A stretch of DNA of 64,000 nucleotides from assembly GCA_012267415.1 (NCBI GenBank), contig JAAXGN010000107.1, positions 1 through 64,000 on the forward strand. Direction: 5' to 3'. Every line of letters starts with the position of its first letter. Positions within the stretch are counted from its first letter, which is position 1. The DNA is from Candidatus Poribacteria bacterium (lineage in GTDB: Bacteria; Poribacteria; WGA-4E; WGA-3G). The notes below the pieces were generated by a model that did not search any database, was not told the DNA's origin, and worked only from the letters and a program-made list of their open reading frames with translations. The position numbers and the translations under genes were made by a program. This document shows positions 26,072 through 34,440 of the stretch, one piece after another.

Positions 26072-27013
26072 TTAGGTGTGTTGTGCGTTACATAGCAGGT
26101 TACCTTCTTGTGTACATGCAACCTGTTCTAATTGGAGTGTGGTATGATGGATACCGAATCGGGTCTGTAATTCCCTGTTTATCTGTTTGAGTATCTGGTC
26201 ATAGGATAGTGAGGTGTCTTCCTGAATGACAATATGTGCACTCAAAGCACTATAATTAGAACATAACGACCAGACGTGCATATCGTGAACATCTTTCACA
26301 GCATCTAAATTACATAGATGTTTAGCCACTGTTAAAGCATCAGCATTTCGTGGTGAGTTCTCAAGTAGGATATGAACGGCCTCCTTCGTTACATTAACTG
26401 CACTGATGAGAATAATCGCGCCGATAACGAAACTCAGGATAGCATCTATCGGATACCATTTCGTCCAAAGTATGATTGCACCCCCGACAACAACCGCGAC
26501 AGAAGACAGTGTGTCCCCTATCACATGAAGTACGGCACTCCGTACGTTAAGGTTGCCATGACTCTCGCCATGCAGTTGCCACAAGATAAACAAGTTCGCT
26601 ACCAAACCGAGACAGGCAACAACGAACATACCTGTCACCCGTATCTCTTCTGGTGAATTAAATCGTTGGTATGCTTCATAGAAAATCCAGCCAGAGATTC
26701 CGATAAGGGTGATACCGTTGATAAATGCAGCAAATACCTCTGCCCGATGATAGCCGAAGGTGCGAGATGAAGTCGCAGGACGCGTTGAAAGGTAAATCGC
26801 AAACCAACTTATGAGAAGTGAAAACACATCGGACAGCACATGCGCAGCATCACTTAACAATGCCAGACTACCAGTCAAAATTCCACCAATAGCCTCTCCA
26901 AGAAAGACGCAAAACGTGACCAAAATAGCAATTATAAATTTGCCTTGAAGGTGTCTCTGATGGCTATGGGGTTGCGTTTCATCGTGATCGTGATGCTGGT
27001 TATGATTGTGCAA
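26072..27013 (-). CDS. czcD: Cation diffusion facilitator, zinc/cobalt/cadmium exporter of the CzcD type
   Basis: 313-aa inner-membrane proton/metal antiporter. The His-rich N-terminus (HNHNQHHDHDETQPHSHQRH) is followed by six membrane segments with the paired metal-site motifs HVLSD (segment 2) and HVIGD (segment 5), and then a C-terminal cytoplasmic metal-sensing domain with VKDVHDMHVWSL. The start codon is TTG at 27013, with AAAGGAAA at a spacing of about 7. Metal export, most often Zn(II), is known for the family. Confidence 0.93.
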   Translation of the reverse strand: MHNHNQHHDHDETQPHSHQRHLQGKFIIAILVTFCVFLGEAIGGILTGSLALLSDAAHVLSDVFSLLISWFAIYLSTRPATSSRTFGYHRAEVFAAFINGITLIGISGWIFYEAYQRFNSPEEIRVTGMFVVACLGLVANLFILWQLHGESHGNLNVRSAVLHVIGDTLSSVAVVVGGAIILWTKWYPIDAILSFVIGAIILISAVNVTKEAVHILLENSPRNADALTVAKHLCNLDAVKDVHDMHVWSLCSNYSALSAHIVIQEDTSLSYDQILKQINRELQTRFGIHHTTLQLEQVACTQEGNLLCNAQHT

Positions 27014-27186
27014 TGGATTTCCTTTAGGACTTACGCATTTTACTCGTTATTAGATGTTAAAGCGTTTGTAGTAGAATAATTCATTATCCGTTCTTCGTGA
27101 TATGCCTTCAATTCGTTGTGAAATCTAATCTTCTGCGTAAGTCCTGTCCTTAAAATGGTGAACAAGATGATAAACAGTCCGTAAGT

Positions 27187-27510
27187 TCAGTCAGAGTCTT
27201 TAGCTGAACTTTTGGCTTGACTGCTTGTATCACCTTTCTTATCTTGCTTTTCTTTTTTGTCTTTTTTATCTTTGTCGCTTTTTTCTGACGTAGCCTTTTC
27301 GTCTTTCTTTGCGGACTCTTTATATCCTTCACTGCGATAGTCCGTGATATAGAAGCCGGAACCTTTAAAGATTAACCCTGCACCCGCTCCGATAAGACGT
27401 TTAACTTTTCCGTTACATTCCGGACATTCTTCAAGGTGTGGTTCATTGATGCCTTGAAACTTTTCAAATTGAACTTCACACTCAAGACACCTATAGTCGT
27501 ATGTAGGCAT
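27187..27510 (-). CDS. FmdB-type zinc-ribbon protein
   Basis: 107-aa small protein with an N-terminal FmdB/CxxC zinc ribbon: MPTYDYRCLECEVQFEKFQG, then CPECNGKVKRLIGAGAGLIFKGSGFY, exactly the family layout (CxxC...CxxC). The C-terminal ~45 residues are a low-complexity Lys/Asp/Ser tail. GGAGGAAT precedes the ATG at a spacing of about 10. The family is common beside formamidase and in many bacteria without known role; regulation or metal binding is only suspected. Confidence 0.85.
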   Translation of the reverse strand: MPTYDYRCLECEVQFEKFQGINEPHLEECPECNGKVKRLIGAGAGLIFKGSGFYITDYRSEGYKESAKKDEKATSEKSDKDKKDKKEKQDKKGDTSSQAKSSAKDSD

Positions 27511-27615
27511 ATAGCATATTCCTCCATTTCTTTGTTGATAAAATCAAGATAATCTGATAAATTTTAATAGTTGAAAACCGAAATGTCAAGATAAAAATGA
27601 ATATTGAGGTATGTG

Positions 27616-28971
27616 ATGCGTTTTCAGATAGATAGCGATAGTTTTCCACTTGGTAAAGGTCCGATGGTAATGCTGATACTTTTCATCATTACATCCGCGT
27701 TCATATTCTCAGCTACCGAGGAGAAAGATGAGAGTATTGAATTCTGGATTTTCGCTAACACCCATTACGAGGAATATCAAGCGCGTGTGCCGATCTTTGA
27801 AGCACTTCATCCCGGTGTCAATATTAAACTGATAAACTATGGCGGGTCAATGCACGATAAATTATTGACAGCACTGCTCTCTGATTTCGGTGCACCCGAT
27901 ATCGTTGAAGTAGAGATTACATCTATCGGTCGTTTCCTGAAAGGTGCTACTGACGAGATCGGTTTTGTGGATCTGAAGCCACGTTTAGAAAACGAAGGTT
28001 GGATGGAAAAACTGGTTGTAAGTCGTTTCACCCCGTGGTCTTACGGTGGAAAGATTTACGGGTTACCACATGATTTACATCCTGTCGTCTTACTTTACAG
28101 AGATGACCTTTTCAAGGCTGCTGGTGTTGACATGACAGAAGTAGAGACGTGGGATGACTTCATAATTGCGGGTAAAAAAGCGACGCGTGATCTGGATGGA
28201 GACGGTGAAAATGATCAATACGCAATTGTTCTGGATAGACGTACTGAAAGTGATTATTTTAATCTACTATTGCAGAGAGGGGCAGGCTTTTTTGATGGTG
28301 AGGGAAATGTTGTTATTGACAGCGATATTGCAATTGATACATTAACGTTCTTTACTTCCTTATTCAACGAACATAAAATCGCTACCCCTGTTTACGGCAC
28401 ATGGCATGGCGATCCGAGCAACTTCGCAGCAATGCAAGACGGAAGAATACTCTCAATCCTTGCACCAGATTGGTATGTTGGTATCCTTAAGAGTCAGGTT
28501 CCACAAATGTCGGGTAAGTGGAAGGCAGTTGCGATGCCTTCATGGGAGCTGGGTGGCAGAAGAACCACGACGAGAGGCGGGACGATGGTTGGCATTACAA
28601 AACAGTGCAAAAACCCAGACTTAGCATGGGAATTTCTGAAATTTGCATATTTTGACAAGGCTGGTCTGATAAATCGTTATGAAACAACTCGTATTATACC
28701 ACCACTCAAGGCAGCGTGGGATGACCCGATCTATAGTGAACCTGATGCATACTTAGGTGGTCAACCCCTTGGAAGGTTGTTTATTGATCTTGCACCGGAT
28801 TTACCACCCCGTTATCAGAATCCGTATTGGTCTGAAGCTGCGGATCTTTTGAACGACGCAATTTTCAATGCTGTTACAGAAAAACAAACACCACGGCACG
28901 CTTTAACGGAGCTTGCCGACAAAGTACGTTCTATTATTGCAAAGGACCAAGAACGTTGGGATAATAACTAA
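27616..28971 (+). CDS. Sugar ABC transporter substrate-binding protein
   Basis: 451-aa periplasmic solute-binding protein of the carbohydrate (MalE/UgpB-like) group. The N-terminus has a hydrophobic export segment (MVMLILFIITSAFIFSA), then IEFWIFANTHYEEYQARVP and the family landmarks YGGKIYGLPHDLHPVVLLYRDDLF and GRRTTTRGGTMVGITKQCKNPDLAWEF. The open frame could begin at a TTG at 27604, but the ATG at 27616 has AGGT at a spacing of 5 and is preferred. The permease gene follows 180 bp later, with a family F element in between. The sugar is unknown. Confidence 0.9.
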   Translation: MRFQIDSDSFPLGKGPMVMLILFIITSAFIFSATEEKDESIEFWIFANTHYEEYQARVPIFEALHPGVNIKLINYGGSMHDKLLTALLSDFGAPDIVEVEITSIGRFLKGATDEIGFVDLKPRLENEGWMEKLVVSRFTPWSYGGKIYGLPHDLHPVVLLYRDDLFKAAGVDMTEVETWDDFIIAGKKATRDLDGDGENDQYAIVLDRRTESDYFNLLLQRGAGFFDGEGNVVIDSDIAIDTLTFFTSLFNEHKIATPVYGTWHGDPSNFAAMQDGRILSILAPDWYVGILKSQVPQMSGKWKAVAMPSWELGGRRTTTRGGTMVGITKQCKNPDLAWEFLKFAYFDKAGLINRYETTRIIPPLKAAWDDPIYSEPDAYLGGQPLGRLFIDLAPDLPPRYQNPYWSEAADLLNDAIFNAVTEKQTPRHALTELADKVRSIIAKDQERWDNN

Positions 28972-28984
28972 TTTCAAGAAGATT

Positions 28985-29135
28985 ATAGTAAAGTTAATAA
29001 CTTAATGAGACATTTCACCCATACACTGATGACGAAGACCACCCATCGTAGGGGTGAGGTCACCTCACCCGTTATCGTAGGGGCGAGGTCTCCTCGCCCG
29101 TTGTGGATTGTTTCATTAATCCTATCGTTCACTAT
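28985..29135. repeat. Inverted-repeat element, family F copy 3
   Basis: 151-bp element, ends ATAGTAAAGTTAATAACTTA and TTAATCCTATCGTTCACTAT, with two GGGGCGAGGTCTCCTCGCC-type palindromes. It sits inside the ABC-transporter gene pair and replaces most of the space before the permease start. Confidence 0.7.
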
Positions 29136-29151
29136 ATCACGGGATATATAG

Positions 29152-30051
29152 ATGCAAAACACATCACTTAGACATCGCTTCTGGAATCAACAGCAGAAGA
29201 TTGCACCCTATCTGTTTATAGCACCGTTTTTCCTACTATTTATTGTCTTTATGGGATATCCGCTTATCTCATCACTGATCATGAGTTTTTATGAGATGCG
29301 CGGTTTCCAAAGCAAGATTTTCGTTGGTTTAGATAACTTCACAGACCTATTACGTGATCCGGTCTTTTGGAAATCTCTGTGGAACACAACCTATTTCGCA
29401 TTGGGAACACTCGTATTGCAATTACCGATTGCTCTGTTTCTTGCGATTCTTCTCAACTCAAAATATGTAAAGGGAAAGAATTTTCTACGACTTGCGTTTT
29501 TTGCTCCTGTCCTCGTTGCGGGAGTGTTTGTGGCTATTATCTTTAATCTAATATTTGACCAACGTGCGGGGTTAATTAACAACGAATTTCTGCTTTTTGG
29601 TAAGGAGATCGGTTGGTTAAGTGAAGGGAGATACGTGATGCCAGCAGTGATTCTGACGGGTGTATGGCAGTGGGCAGGTTTCAATATGATCTATTTCTTG
29701 GCGGGATTACAGGGAATTCGGCAGGAATTATATGAAGCGGCAGCCGTTGATGGGGCAAATTGGTGGCAGTGCTTTATACATATCACGTTACCCTCTCTTA
29801 AGCCTGTCATAGCATTCGTATTCGTTGTATCCATGATTGGTTCGTTCCAACTTTTTGATCTTCCCTTTATTCTCACAAATGGTGGTGAACCTGCTGATGC
29901 TGGCACTACAATCGTAATGTATCTGTATAAGAACGGTTTTCAATTCATGCGTCTCGGTTACGCAGCAACGATCGGATGGGTGCTTTTCATTATCATTGCG
30001 GTTATTTCCATAGCACAACTAAGACTCCTCGGAATTTTCAAAGAGGAATAA
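29152..30051 (+). CDS. Sugar ABC transporter permease (MalF/UgpA-like)
   Basis: 299-aa inner-membrane permease with six hydrophobic segments. It opens PYLFIAPFFLLFIVFMGYPL and carries the cytoplasmic EAA loop YEAAAVDGANWWQCFIHITL-PSLKP that docks on the ATPase. It belongs with the binding protein at 27616. The second permease (MalG/UgpE type) normally found directly downstream is missing; hisA follows instead. The ATPase is also absent, which is common as one ATPase can serve several systems. No convincing Shine-Dalgarno is present. Confidence 0.9.
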   Translation: MQNTSLRHRFWNQQQKIAPYLFIAPFFLLFIVFMGYPLISSLIMSFYEMRGFQSKIFVGLDNFTDLLRDPVFWKSLWNTTYFALGTLVLQLPIALFLAILLNSKYVKGKNFLRLAFFAPVLVAGVFVAIIFNLIFDQRAGLINNEFLLFGKEIGWLSEGRYVMPAVILTGVWQWAGFNMIYFLAGLQGIRQELYEAAAVDGANWWQCFIHITLPSLKPVIAFVFVVSMIGSFQLFDLPFILTNGGEPADAGTTIVMYLYKNGFQFMRLGYAATIGWVLFIIIAVISIAQLRLLGIFKEE

Positions 30052-30063
30052 GAAAGGATATTG

Positions 30064-30771
30064 ATGCAAATACTTCCAGCAATTGACCTACGTGGTGGCA
30101 AGTGTGTAAATCTTGTTCAAGGTATTGCCGAACAGGAAACCGTTTTCTCTGATTCACCCGTTGATATGGCAAAACGGTGGCAAACAGAAGGGGCAGAATA
30201 CCTACATCTTGTTGATCTTGATGGTGCGTTTCAAGGTGTTTCAGCTAACCTTGACATTGTGCATGAAATCGTTACTGAACTTTCCATACCTATTCAACTT
30301 GGAGGTGGCATTCGCAGTATTGAACAGATAGAGGACATTTTAGCGATAGGTGTTGACAGGGTGATTTTAGGAACCGCTGCGCTTAGACAACCGACTTTGG
30401 TAAAGGCAGCCTGTGAGAAGCATGGTAAACGTATCGCAGTCGGTATTGATGCCAAAGACGGTATGGTTGCGACACACGGATGGTTAGAAGTTTCACAGAA
30501 ACCTGCTGTGCAATTCGCTGTTGAAATGGCGGGAGTCCAAACGGTCATTTATACCGACATCAAGAGTGATGGAATGCTAAAGGGACCAAATGTGGAAACA
30601 ACTGCAGAGATAATCAATGCTATATCCGCAGATGTTATCGCCTCTGGAGGAGTCACGTCGCTTTGCGATGTTGAAGCACTTAAGAAGATAGGTGCAAGCG
30701 GTGCGATCATCGGACGTGCATTATATACAGAGGACCTTGCTTTGCATGATGCGATTGCTGCTGCACGTTAG
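30064..30771 (+). CDS. hisA: Phosphoribosylformimino-AICAR ribotide isomerase
   Basis: Amadori isomerase of histidine biosynthesis (ProFAR to PRFAR), 235 aa. The TIM barrel has the two half-barrel repeats typical of HisA: LPAIDLRGGKCVNLVQG at the start (catalytic D9), then HLVDLDGAFQG, IQLGGGIRSIEQI, VILGTAALRQP, AVGIDAKDGMVATHGW, IYTDIKSDGMLKGPN (second catalytic Asp) and VIASGGVTSLCDVEAL. A TTG lies directly before the ATG at 30064; the ATG is chosen since AAAGGA is 5 bp upstream. It lies 12 bp after the permease. Other his genes are not in the window. Confidence 0.95.
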   Translation: MQILPAIDLRGGKCVNLVQGIAEQETVFSDSPVDMAKRWQTEGAEYLHLVDLDGAFQGVSANLDIVHEIVTELSIPIQLGGGIRSIEQIEDILAIGVDRVILGTAALRQPTLVKAACEKHGKRIAVGIDAKDGMVATHGWLEVSQKPAVQFAVEMAGVQTVIYTDIKSDGMLKGPNVETTAEIINAISADVIASGGVTSLCDVEALKKIGASGAIIGRALYTEDLALHDAIAAAR

Positions 30772-30789
30772 AAAAAGTGCAATTAAATG

Positions 30790-30941
30790 AACTAAGTTGT
30801 CACCTTGTAGCACAATCTGTTAGATTGTGCTTGTGAAACGCAAACTAACAGTTTGCGCTACGGATATTGACTAATTATCAGCATGTTTTCATTAAAGAAG
30901 GTGTTTTCATATCTAAAAACTTATAGGTAGCAACTTGGATT
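30790..30941. repeat. Inverted-repeat element, family D copy 2
   Basis: 152-bp element, ends AACTAAGTTGTCACCTT and ATAGGTAGCAACTTGGATT, with the same two internal hairpins as copy 1 at 19515 (GCACAATCTGTTAGATTGTG; CGCAAACTAACAGTTTGCG). It lies between the convergent hisA and EF-Tu-like genes and stops one base short of the latter's stop codon. Confidence 0.75.
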
Positions 30942-30942
30942 A

Positions 30943-32103
30943 TCAAATAGAAGTTGCAATCCCGATGCCGATACAAGTCCCCATCTTTTTCACCTCAAAA
31001 CGCGTCCCAACTTCCATAGCAAGTGGGAGTTCAAGTTTTACGGATACATGAGCATTCTCACCAGGCGAAATAATAGGTAAATCGGATGGGAGATGTAAAT
31101 GTGCAGTAACATCAATTCCCCATAGATGTATCATCGGTTTGTCGTTTTCAATGATAGGTATATGTGTCCCACTCTCCTCTTGTGTAAGCAGATAGATGAT
31201 CGCCTCAAAGTCAGTGTGTGCTCTAATGGTCTTTGGCGTACACAGGACCTGTCCAACAGAGATCCAATCGGGTTCAGATTCAACCACTACGTCGCCATCT
31301 TTTGTGCCGAGGCACTTTGTCTTGATTCGGTCTCCTTTTCCGACAATATCCACTGCTTGACCAACTGATAGATGTCCTTGAACCACATCACCACGCACAG
31401 TCACACGTTCCTTCAATTCTTCAACGATTTCATAGACAGGCATAATGAGATGAAGATTGCCAGTGTTTATAGGTGTAGGCATATATCGATTCAACGCAAA
31501 TATCAGATCAACAATTGGTTTCCACTGTTCGGATCCTGTCCTATCCCCTTTATATTTTAGAGCACGATTAGCATCTCCTACGATGATAGGATTGTTGTTT
31601 TCATCCCATCCGTATTCGGTAAGTAATTCACGCATCTCTTGTTGACAGATATCCTGTAACTCATCATCTTCAGTGATATTATGCGTATTGAGGAATGAGA
31701 TTATATTTGGTAGTTGGATGTGATGTGCAAGTCGGATGTGTTCTGCAGATTCAGCGGTAACGCCTTCAAAAGCGTCTACCACCCATATTGCTCCCTGTAT
31801 ACCGAACGATCGACTCACGAGCATTTTGACAATATCCAGATGCGTATCACAGTCAATCTGTCTATAGAACTTCCCACTGGTTTCATAATCAACTTCGCGA
31901 TACGTAATACCGACGCCTTTTCGGAGTGGATAGTGTGAAGGCATCTGCTGAATAAATTCGGTTTTTATATCTGAATGAACTGCCCCAATTCTTGCAACGA
32001 CCTTTTGAATAGCTGCAGTCAAAGTAGTTTTCCCGTGGTGCGCTGCGCCGAGTGTACAGATAGACAGTGTGTGATCTGAAGATGTCCTCTTTTCGTGTGT
32101 CAA
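30943..32103 (-). CDS. Diverged EF-Tu paralogue with degenerate GTP-binding motifs
   Basis: 386 aa, collinear over its whole length with elongation factor Tu (three domains; end EVKKMGTCIGIGIATSI). Each G motif is altered: G1 GAAHHGKT (EF-Tu GHVDHGKT) keeps the Walker lysine; G3 DCDTHLD (DCPGHAD) loses the switch II glycine but keeps the histidine; G4 NTHN (NKCD) loses the Lys and the Asp that selects guanine. It is shorter than a normal EF-Tu and lies alone, away from any tRNA or ribosomal protein genes. The frame is intact and has a TTG start, a good TAGGAG, and a near-consensus promoter, so it is expressed rather than a pseudogene. GTP binding is doubtful; function is unknown. Confidence 0.85.
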   Translation of the reverse strand: MTHEKRTSSDHTLSICTLGAAHHGKTTLTAAIQKVVARIGAVHSDIKTEFIQQMPSHYPLRKGVGITYREVDYETSGKFYRQIDCDTHLDIVKMLVSRSFGIQGAIWVVDAFEGVTAESAEHIRLAHHIQLPNIISFLNTHNITEDDELQDICQQEMRELLTEYGWDENNNPIIVGDANRALKYKGDRTGSEQWKPIVDLIFALNRYMPTPINTGNLHLIMPVYEIVEELKERVTVRGDVVQGHLSVGQAVDIVGKGDRIKTKCLGTKDGDVVVESEPDWISVGQVLCTPKTIRAHTDFEAIIYLLTQEESGTHIPIIENDKPMIHLWGIDVTAHLHLPSDLPIISPGENAHVSVKLELPLAMEVGTRFEVKKMGTCIGIGIATSI

Positions 32104-32155
32104 CAGTTTCTCCTAATTGTGTAATTTGATAGTATGGGATCATAATGTCCTTACA

Positions 32156-32184
32156 ATTATAGCAAAAGTTAGACGATAGTGCAA
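32156..32184 (-). promoter_or_regulatory. Strong promoter for the EF-Tu-like gene
   Basis: On the minus strand: TTGCAC at 32184-32179, 17 bp, TATAAT at 32161-32156 with TGC before the -10. It is the best -10 match of the promoters listed, and lies 18 bp from a family A end. Confidence 0.75.
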
Positions 32185-32202
32185 GAATGTGTTTGTGACT
32201 AT

Positions 32203-32511
32203 GGGTATGTATAGTTTTTGGTAAAATAATGTGCTGGTATTGTCGGCTTGTCTTACTGTTCCTACTTAGGTGCTTTCGTATGCACTATAACTTTCACATT
32301 ATGTTTTTCAGTCCCGTAGGGACGATATGTTTATAGAAAAAATGTGGATGACTCCTCTTGAGTTCCGTAGGAACGGCATAGAAGATAAACATATCGTCCC
32401 TACGGGACTCTTTATCTATAAACATTCCGTCCGTACGGGACTGAGGACACTAATAGATTGGATTTATCTTAATTAAATTGACTATTATGGTGACAAAATA
32501 TTTACACACCC
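32203..32511. repeat. Family A inverted-repeat element, copy 3, with internal REP cluster
   Basis: 309-bp element between divergent promoters. Left end GGGTATGTATAGTTTTTGGT, right end GGTGACAAAATATTTACACA-CCC. The interior contains three CCCGTAGGGACG-type palindromes (32310-32442), two of them inverted. The left half is nearly the same as that of copy 4 at 36134 (AATGTGCTGGTATTGTCG...). CTAT flanks both ends (a possible but weak target duplication). Confidence 0.75.
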
Positions 32512-32526
32512 CTATACTGTAAAGTT

Positions 32527-32555
32527 TTGACTATATTTATCCGATGTGATATACT
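32527..32555 (+). promoter_or_regulatory. Promoter for the TrpD-like gene
   Basis: TTGACT at 32527-32532, 17 bp, TATACT at 32550-32555, 15 bp beyond the end of a family A element and about 40 bp before the ATG. Confidence 0.65.
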
Positions 32556-32595
32556 GAACGCAATTGATATGTAACAAGAAATTAGGAACTGACGC

Positions 32596-34044
32596 ATGTA
32601 TACCCCACAATTTCCAGGACCAAACGAAGATCTACTTGAGGCACAAGCGAGAGTCTGCACAGGTCCACACCAAACAAGACCTTTAGGTAAAAAATCCAAC
32701 GACGGCCCTCAACCTGATACGGTTTTAGAGACGATACTACGTTCCCTTAACGAGGAATTGCCTGAAGATGAAACGGTTTCTGAAGCACAGATGGGAGCGT
32801 TTTTCGTCGCGATGACAATCCGGAAAGATTTTCCTGAGTCAACTCAGTGGAGTGAAGCAGAAACAGCAGCTTTTCAGAAGTACGAATCCGCTCTGTTATC
32901 CCGTCTACCTGATGAGATTAAATTCATCATGCGTCCTGAACTTGGATATGTACCTAACAATCCATCAGAATTCCTTGTTGTTTCTGCTTTGGAGAAGATA
33001 CTCAGAGGAAAACATCTCGGTTATGCTGAGACACGTCAGATGTGTGAGATGCTCCTTACTGACGAAGTTAAACCCGCACTAAAGGCTGCTGCACTTATCG
33101 GACAACGTATGAATAGGGAGACATATCAAGAAGTCCGAGGCTACCTTGATGCCTATTTCAATCCTGAAGACATCAGACAGATTGACGTTGATACACTGAC
33201 ACACTTCGGTCAACCCTACGATGGTGCAACACGCAATTTCTGTCCAACGCTATTTGTCGCAGCAGTCCGCGCAGCTTTGGGAGAACGTTCACTCTTACAT
33301 AGTGTTGATCTGATGCCACCAAAGAATGGTGTTACAGAAGAAGCAATCTTAACTGCATTGGGTGCGAAAACAGACCTTAACCTTGAGCAGGCTACATCTC
33401 TCATCACTGATAAGGATGTAGGATTTGGTTATATCAGTCAACGCGAGTATTCACCGGGGGCATACAGTGTGCGTGAGATGCGGGTCCATATAAAGAAACG
33501 TCCGCCATGGGCAGCAACTGAGAAAGCGCAACAGTTCTTTTCTGCCCGAAAAGCAAATTATATGATTCTCGGTTATTACCATATAGGTTATGAGAAGCCG
33601 CTGTTGCAATTGGCATGGGATCGTGGGTTTAATGCTGCGATTGCCGTGAAAGGTGAGGAGGGAACGAGTCATTATGCACTGCGACTCGGTAAACCATCTA
33701 CAGTGGATAGGATGGCGGTCAATTATTCGCAAGGCTTCCATCGTGTTGACAATCAGCGGAAAGATTTTGCTCTGGATATAGATCCGAAGAAATTTGGGTT
33801 TGACTATAGGTTAAATCCCCGTCCAGAGTGTGTAAGTGCTGATGCTTTCGCAAAGGCAGGAACGGCAGCACTGTCCGGCGAGAAAGGACATATTTATGAT
33901 AGAATTCTCCTGAATTCCGCGATGGTAGATTATCTATTAGGAATTTGTCCTGATCCTCAGGATGCCATCAAGCGGGTGCAATCCGTTATGGATGATGGGA
34001 GTGCCTTGCAGCATTTAAATAACTATATAACAAAAAGCAATTAG
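32596..34044 (+). CDS. Anthranilate phosphoribosyltransferase-like (TrpD/YbiB family) protein
   Basis: 482-aa protein that seems to belong to the glycosyltransferase-3/TrpD-like superfamily. An all-helical part (LEKILRGKHLGYAETRQMCE-MLLTDEVKPALKAAALIGQR) matches the N-terminal domain of that family and is followed by HFGQPYDGATRNFCPTLFVA, a segment where true TrpD has its GTGGD PRPP-binding loop; the glycine-rich loop is not intact. This favours a YbiB-like paralogue over a tryptophan enzyme. It has an extra ~110-residue N-terminal portion. AGGAACTGACGC precedes the ATG. No trp genes are nearby. Moderately sure of the superfamily, unsure of the function. Confidence 0.6.
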   Translation: MYTPQFPGPNEDLLEAQARVCTGPHQTRPLGKKSNDGPQPDTVLETILRSLNEELPEDETVSEAQMGAFFVAMTIRKDFPESTQWSEAETAAFQKYESALLSRLPDEIKFIMRPELGYVPNNPSEFLVVSALEKILRGKHLGYAETRQMCEMLLTDEVKPALKAAALIGQRMNRETYQEVRGYLDAYFNPEDIRQIDVDTLTHFGQPYDGATRNFCPTLFVAAVRAALGERSLLHSVDLMPPKNGVTEEAILTALGAKTDLNLEQATSLITDKDVGFGYISQREYSPGAYSVREMRVHIKKRPPWAATEKAQQFFSARKANYMILGYYHIGYEKPLLQLAWDRGFNAAIAVKGEEGTSHYALRLGKPSTVDRMAVNYSQGFHRVDNQRKDFALDIDPKKFGFDYRLNPRPECVSADAFAKAGTAALSGEKGHIYDRILLNSAMVDYLLGICPDPQDAIKRVQSVMDDGSALQHLNNYITKSN

Positions 34045-34050
34045 TCCCGT

Positions 34051-34330
34051 ATGAAGATTAAATAAATAATCAGGTAATTCTACTAATAAGACTCATCATA
34101 GGAGTAAGGCTTCGTAGGGGCGGGGTTTCCCCGCCCGCGTATTACCCAGGAGGTTTCCCCGCCCGCGTATTACCCAATTATGGTAGATTATACAATTAAT
34201 TCTACATTCTGATTGTAGGAGGGAACTCTGATTCCCGACTATCAAAGGGTTTGGTCGCGATTCGGAGATCGCTCCTACAAGTAAGGTGTATAATTATTTC
34301 CATATTTTACCATAATAACTTAATCTTCAT
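34051..34330. repeat. Inverted-repeat element, family B copy 3, nested in a REP palindrome
   Basis: 280-bp element with ends ATGAAGATTAAATAAATAAT and ATAACTTAATCTTCAT. Its interior holds GGGGCGGGGTTTCCCCGCCC palindromes, a GTAGGAGGGAACTCTGATTC hairpin and a GTCGCGATTCGGAGATCGCT hairpin. It is flanked by AGTCCCGT and ACGGGACT, so it appears to have been inserted into a CCCGTAGGGAC-type palindrome; the sequence after it (TTAGATTGGATTTATCTT) is like the interior of family A. Confidence 0.75.
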
Positions 34331-34440
34331 ACGGGACTGAGGTCTTTATTAGATTGGATTTATCTTCTTAAATTGATGCCTAAGTAACATGTTTGAAGCA
34401 CACCTGAGTAACTACAAACATTACTGGAAAGGAAGCACAG

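Noticed and set aside
30943-32103. Calling this gene tuf, a true EF-Tu
   Set aside because: The GTP-binding motifs G3 and G4 are destroyed and the overall sequence is far from ordinary EF-Tu.
32596-34044. trpD, tryptophan biosynthesis
   Set aside because: The glycine-rich PRPP-binding loop is not conserved and no trp genes are near; only a superfamily-level name is given.
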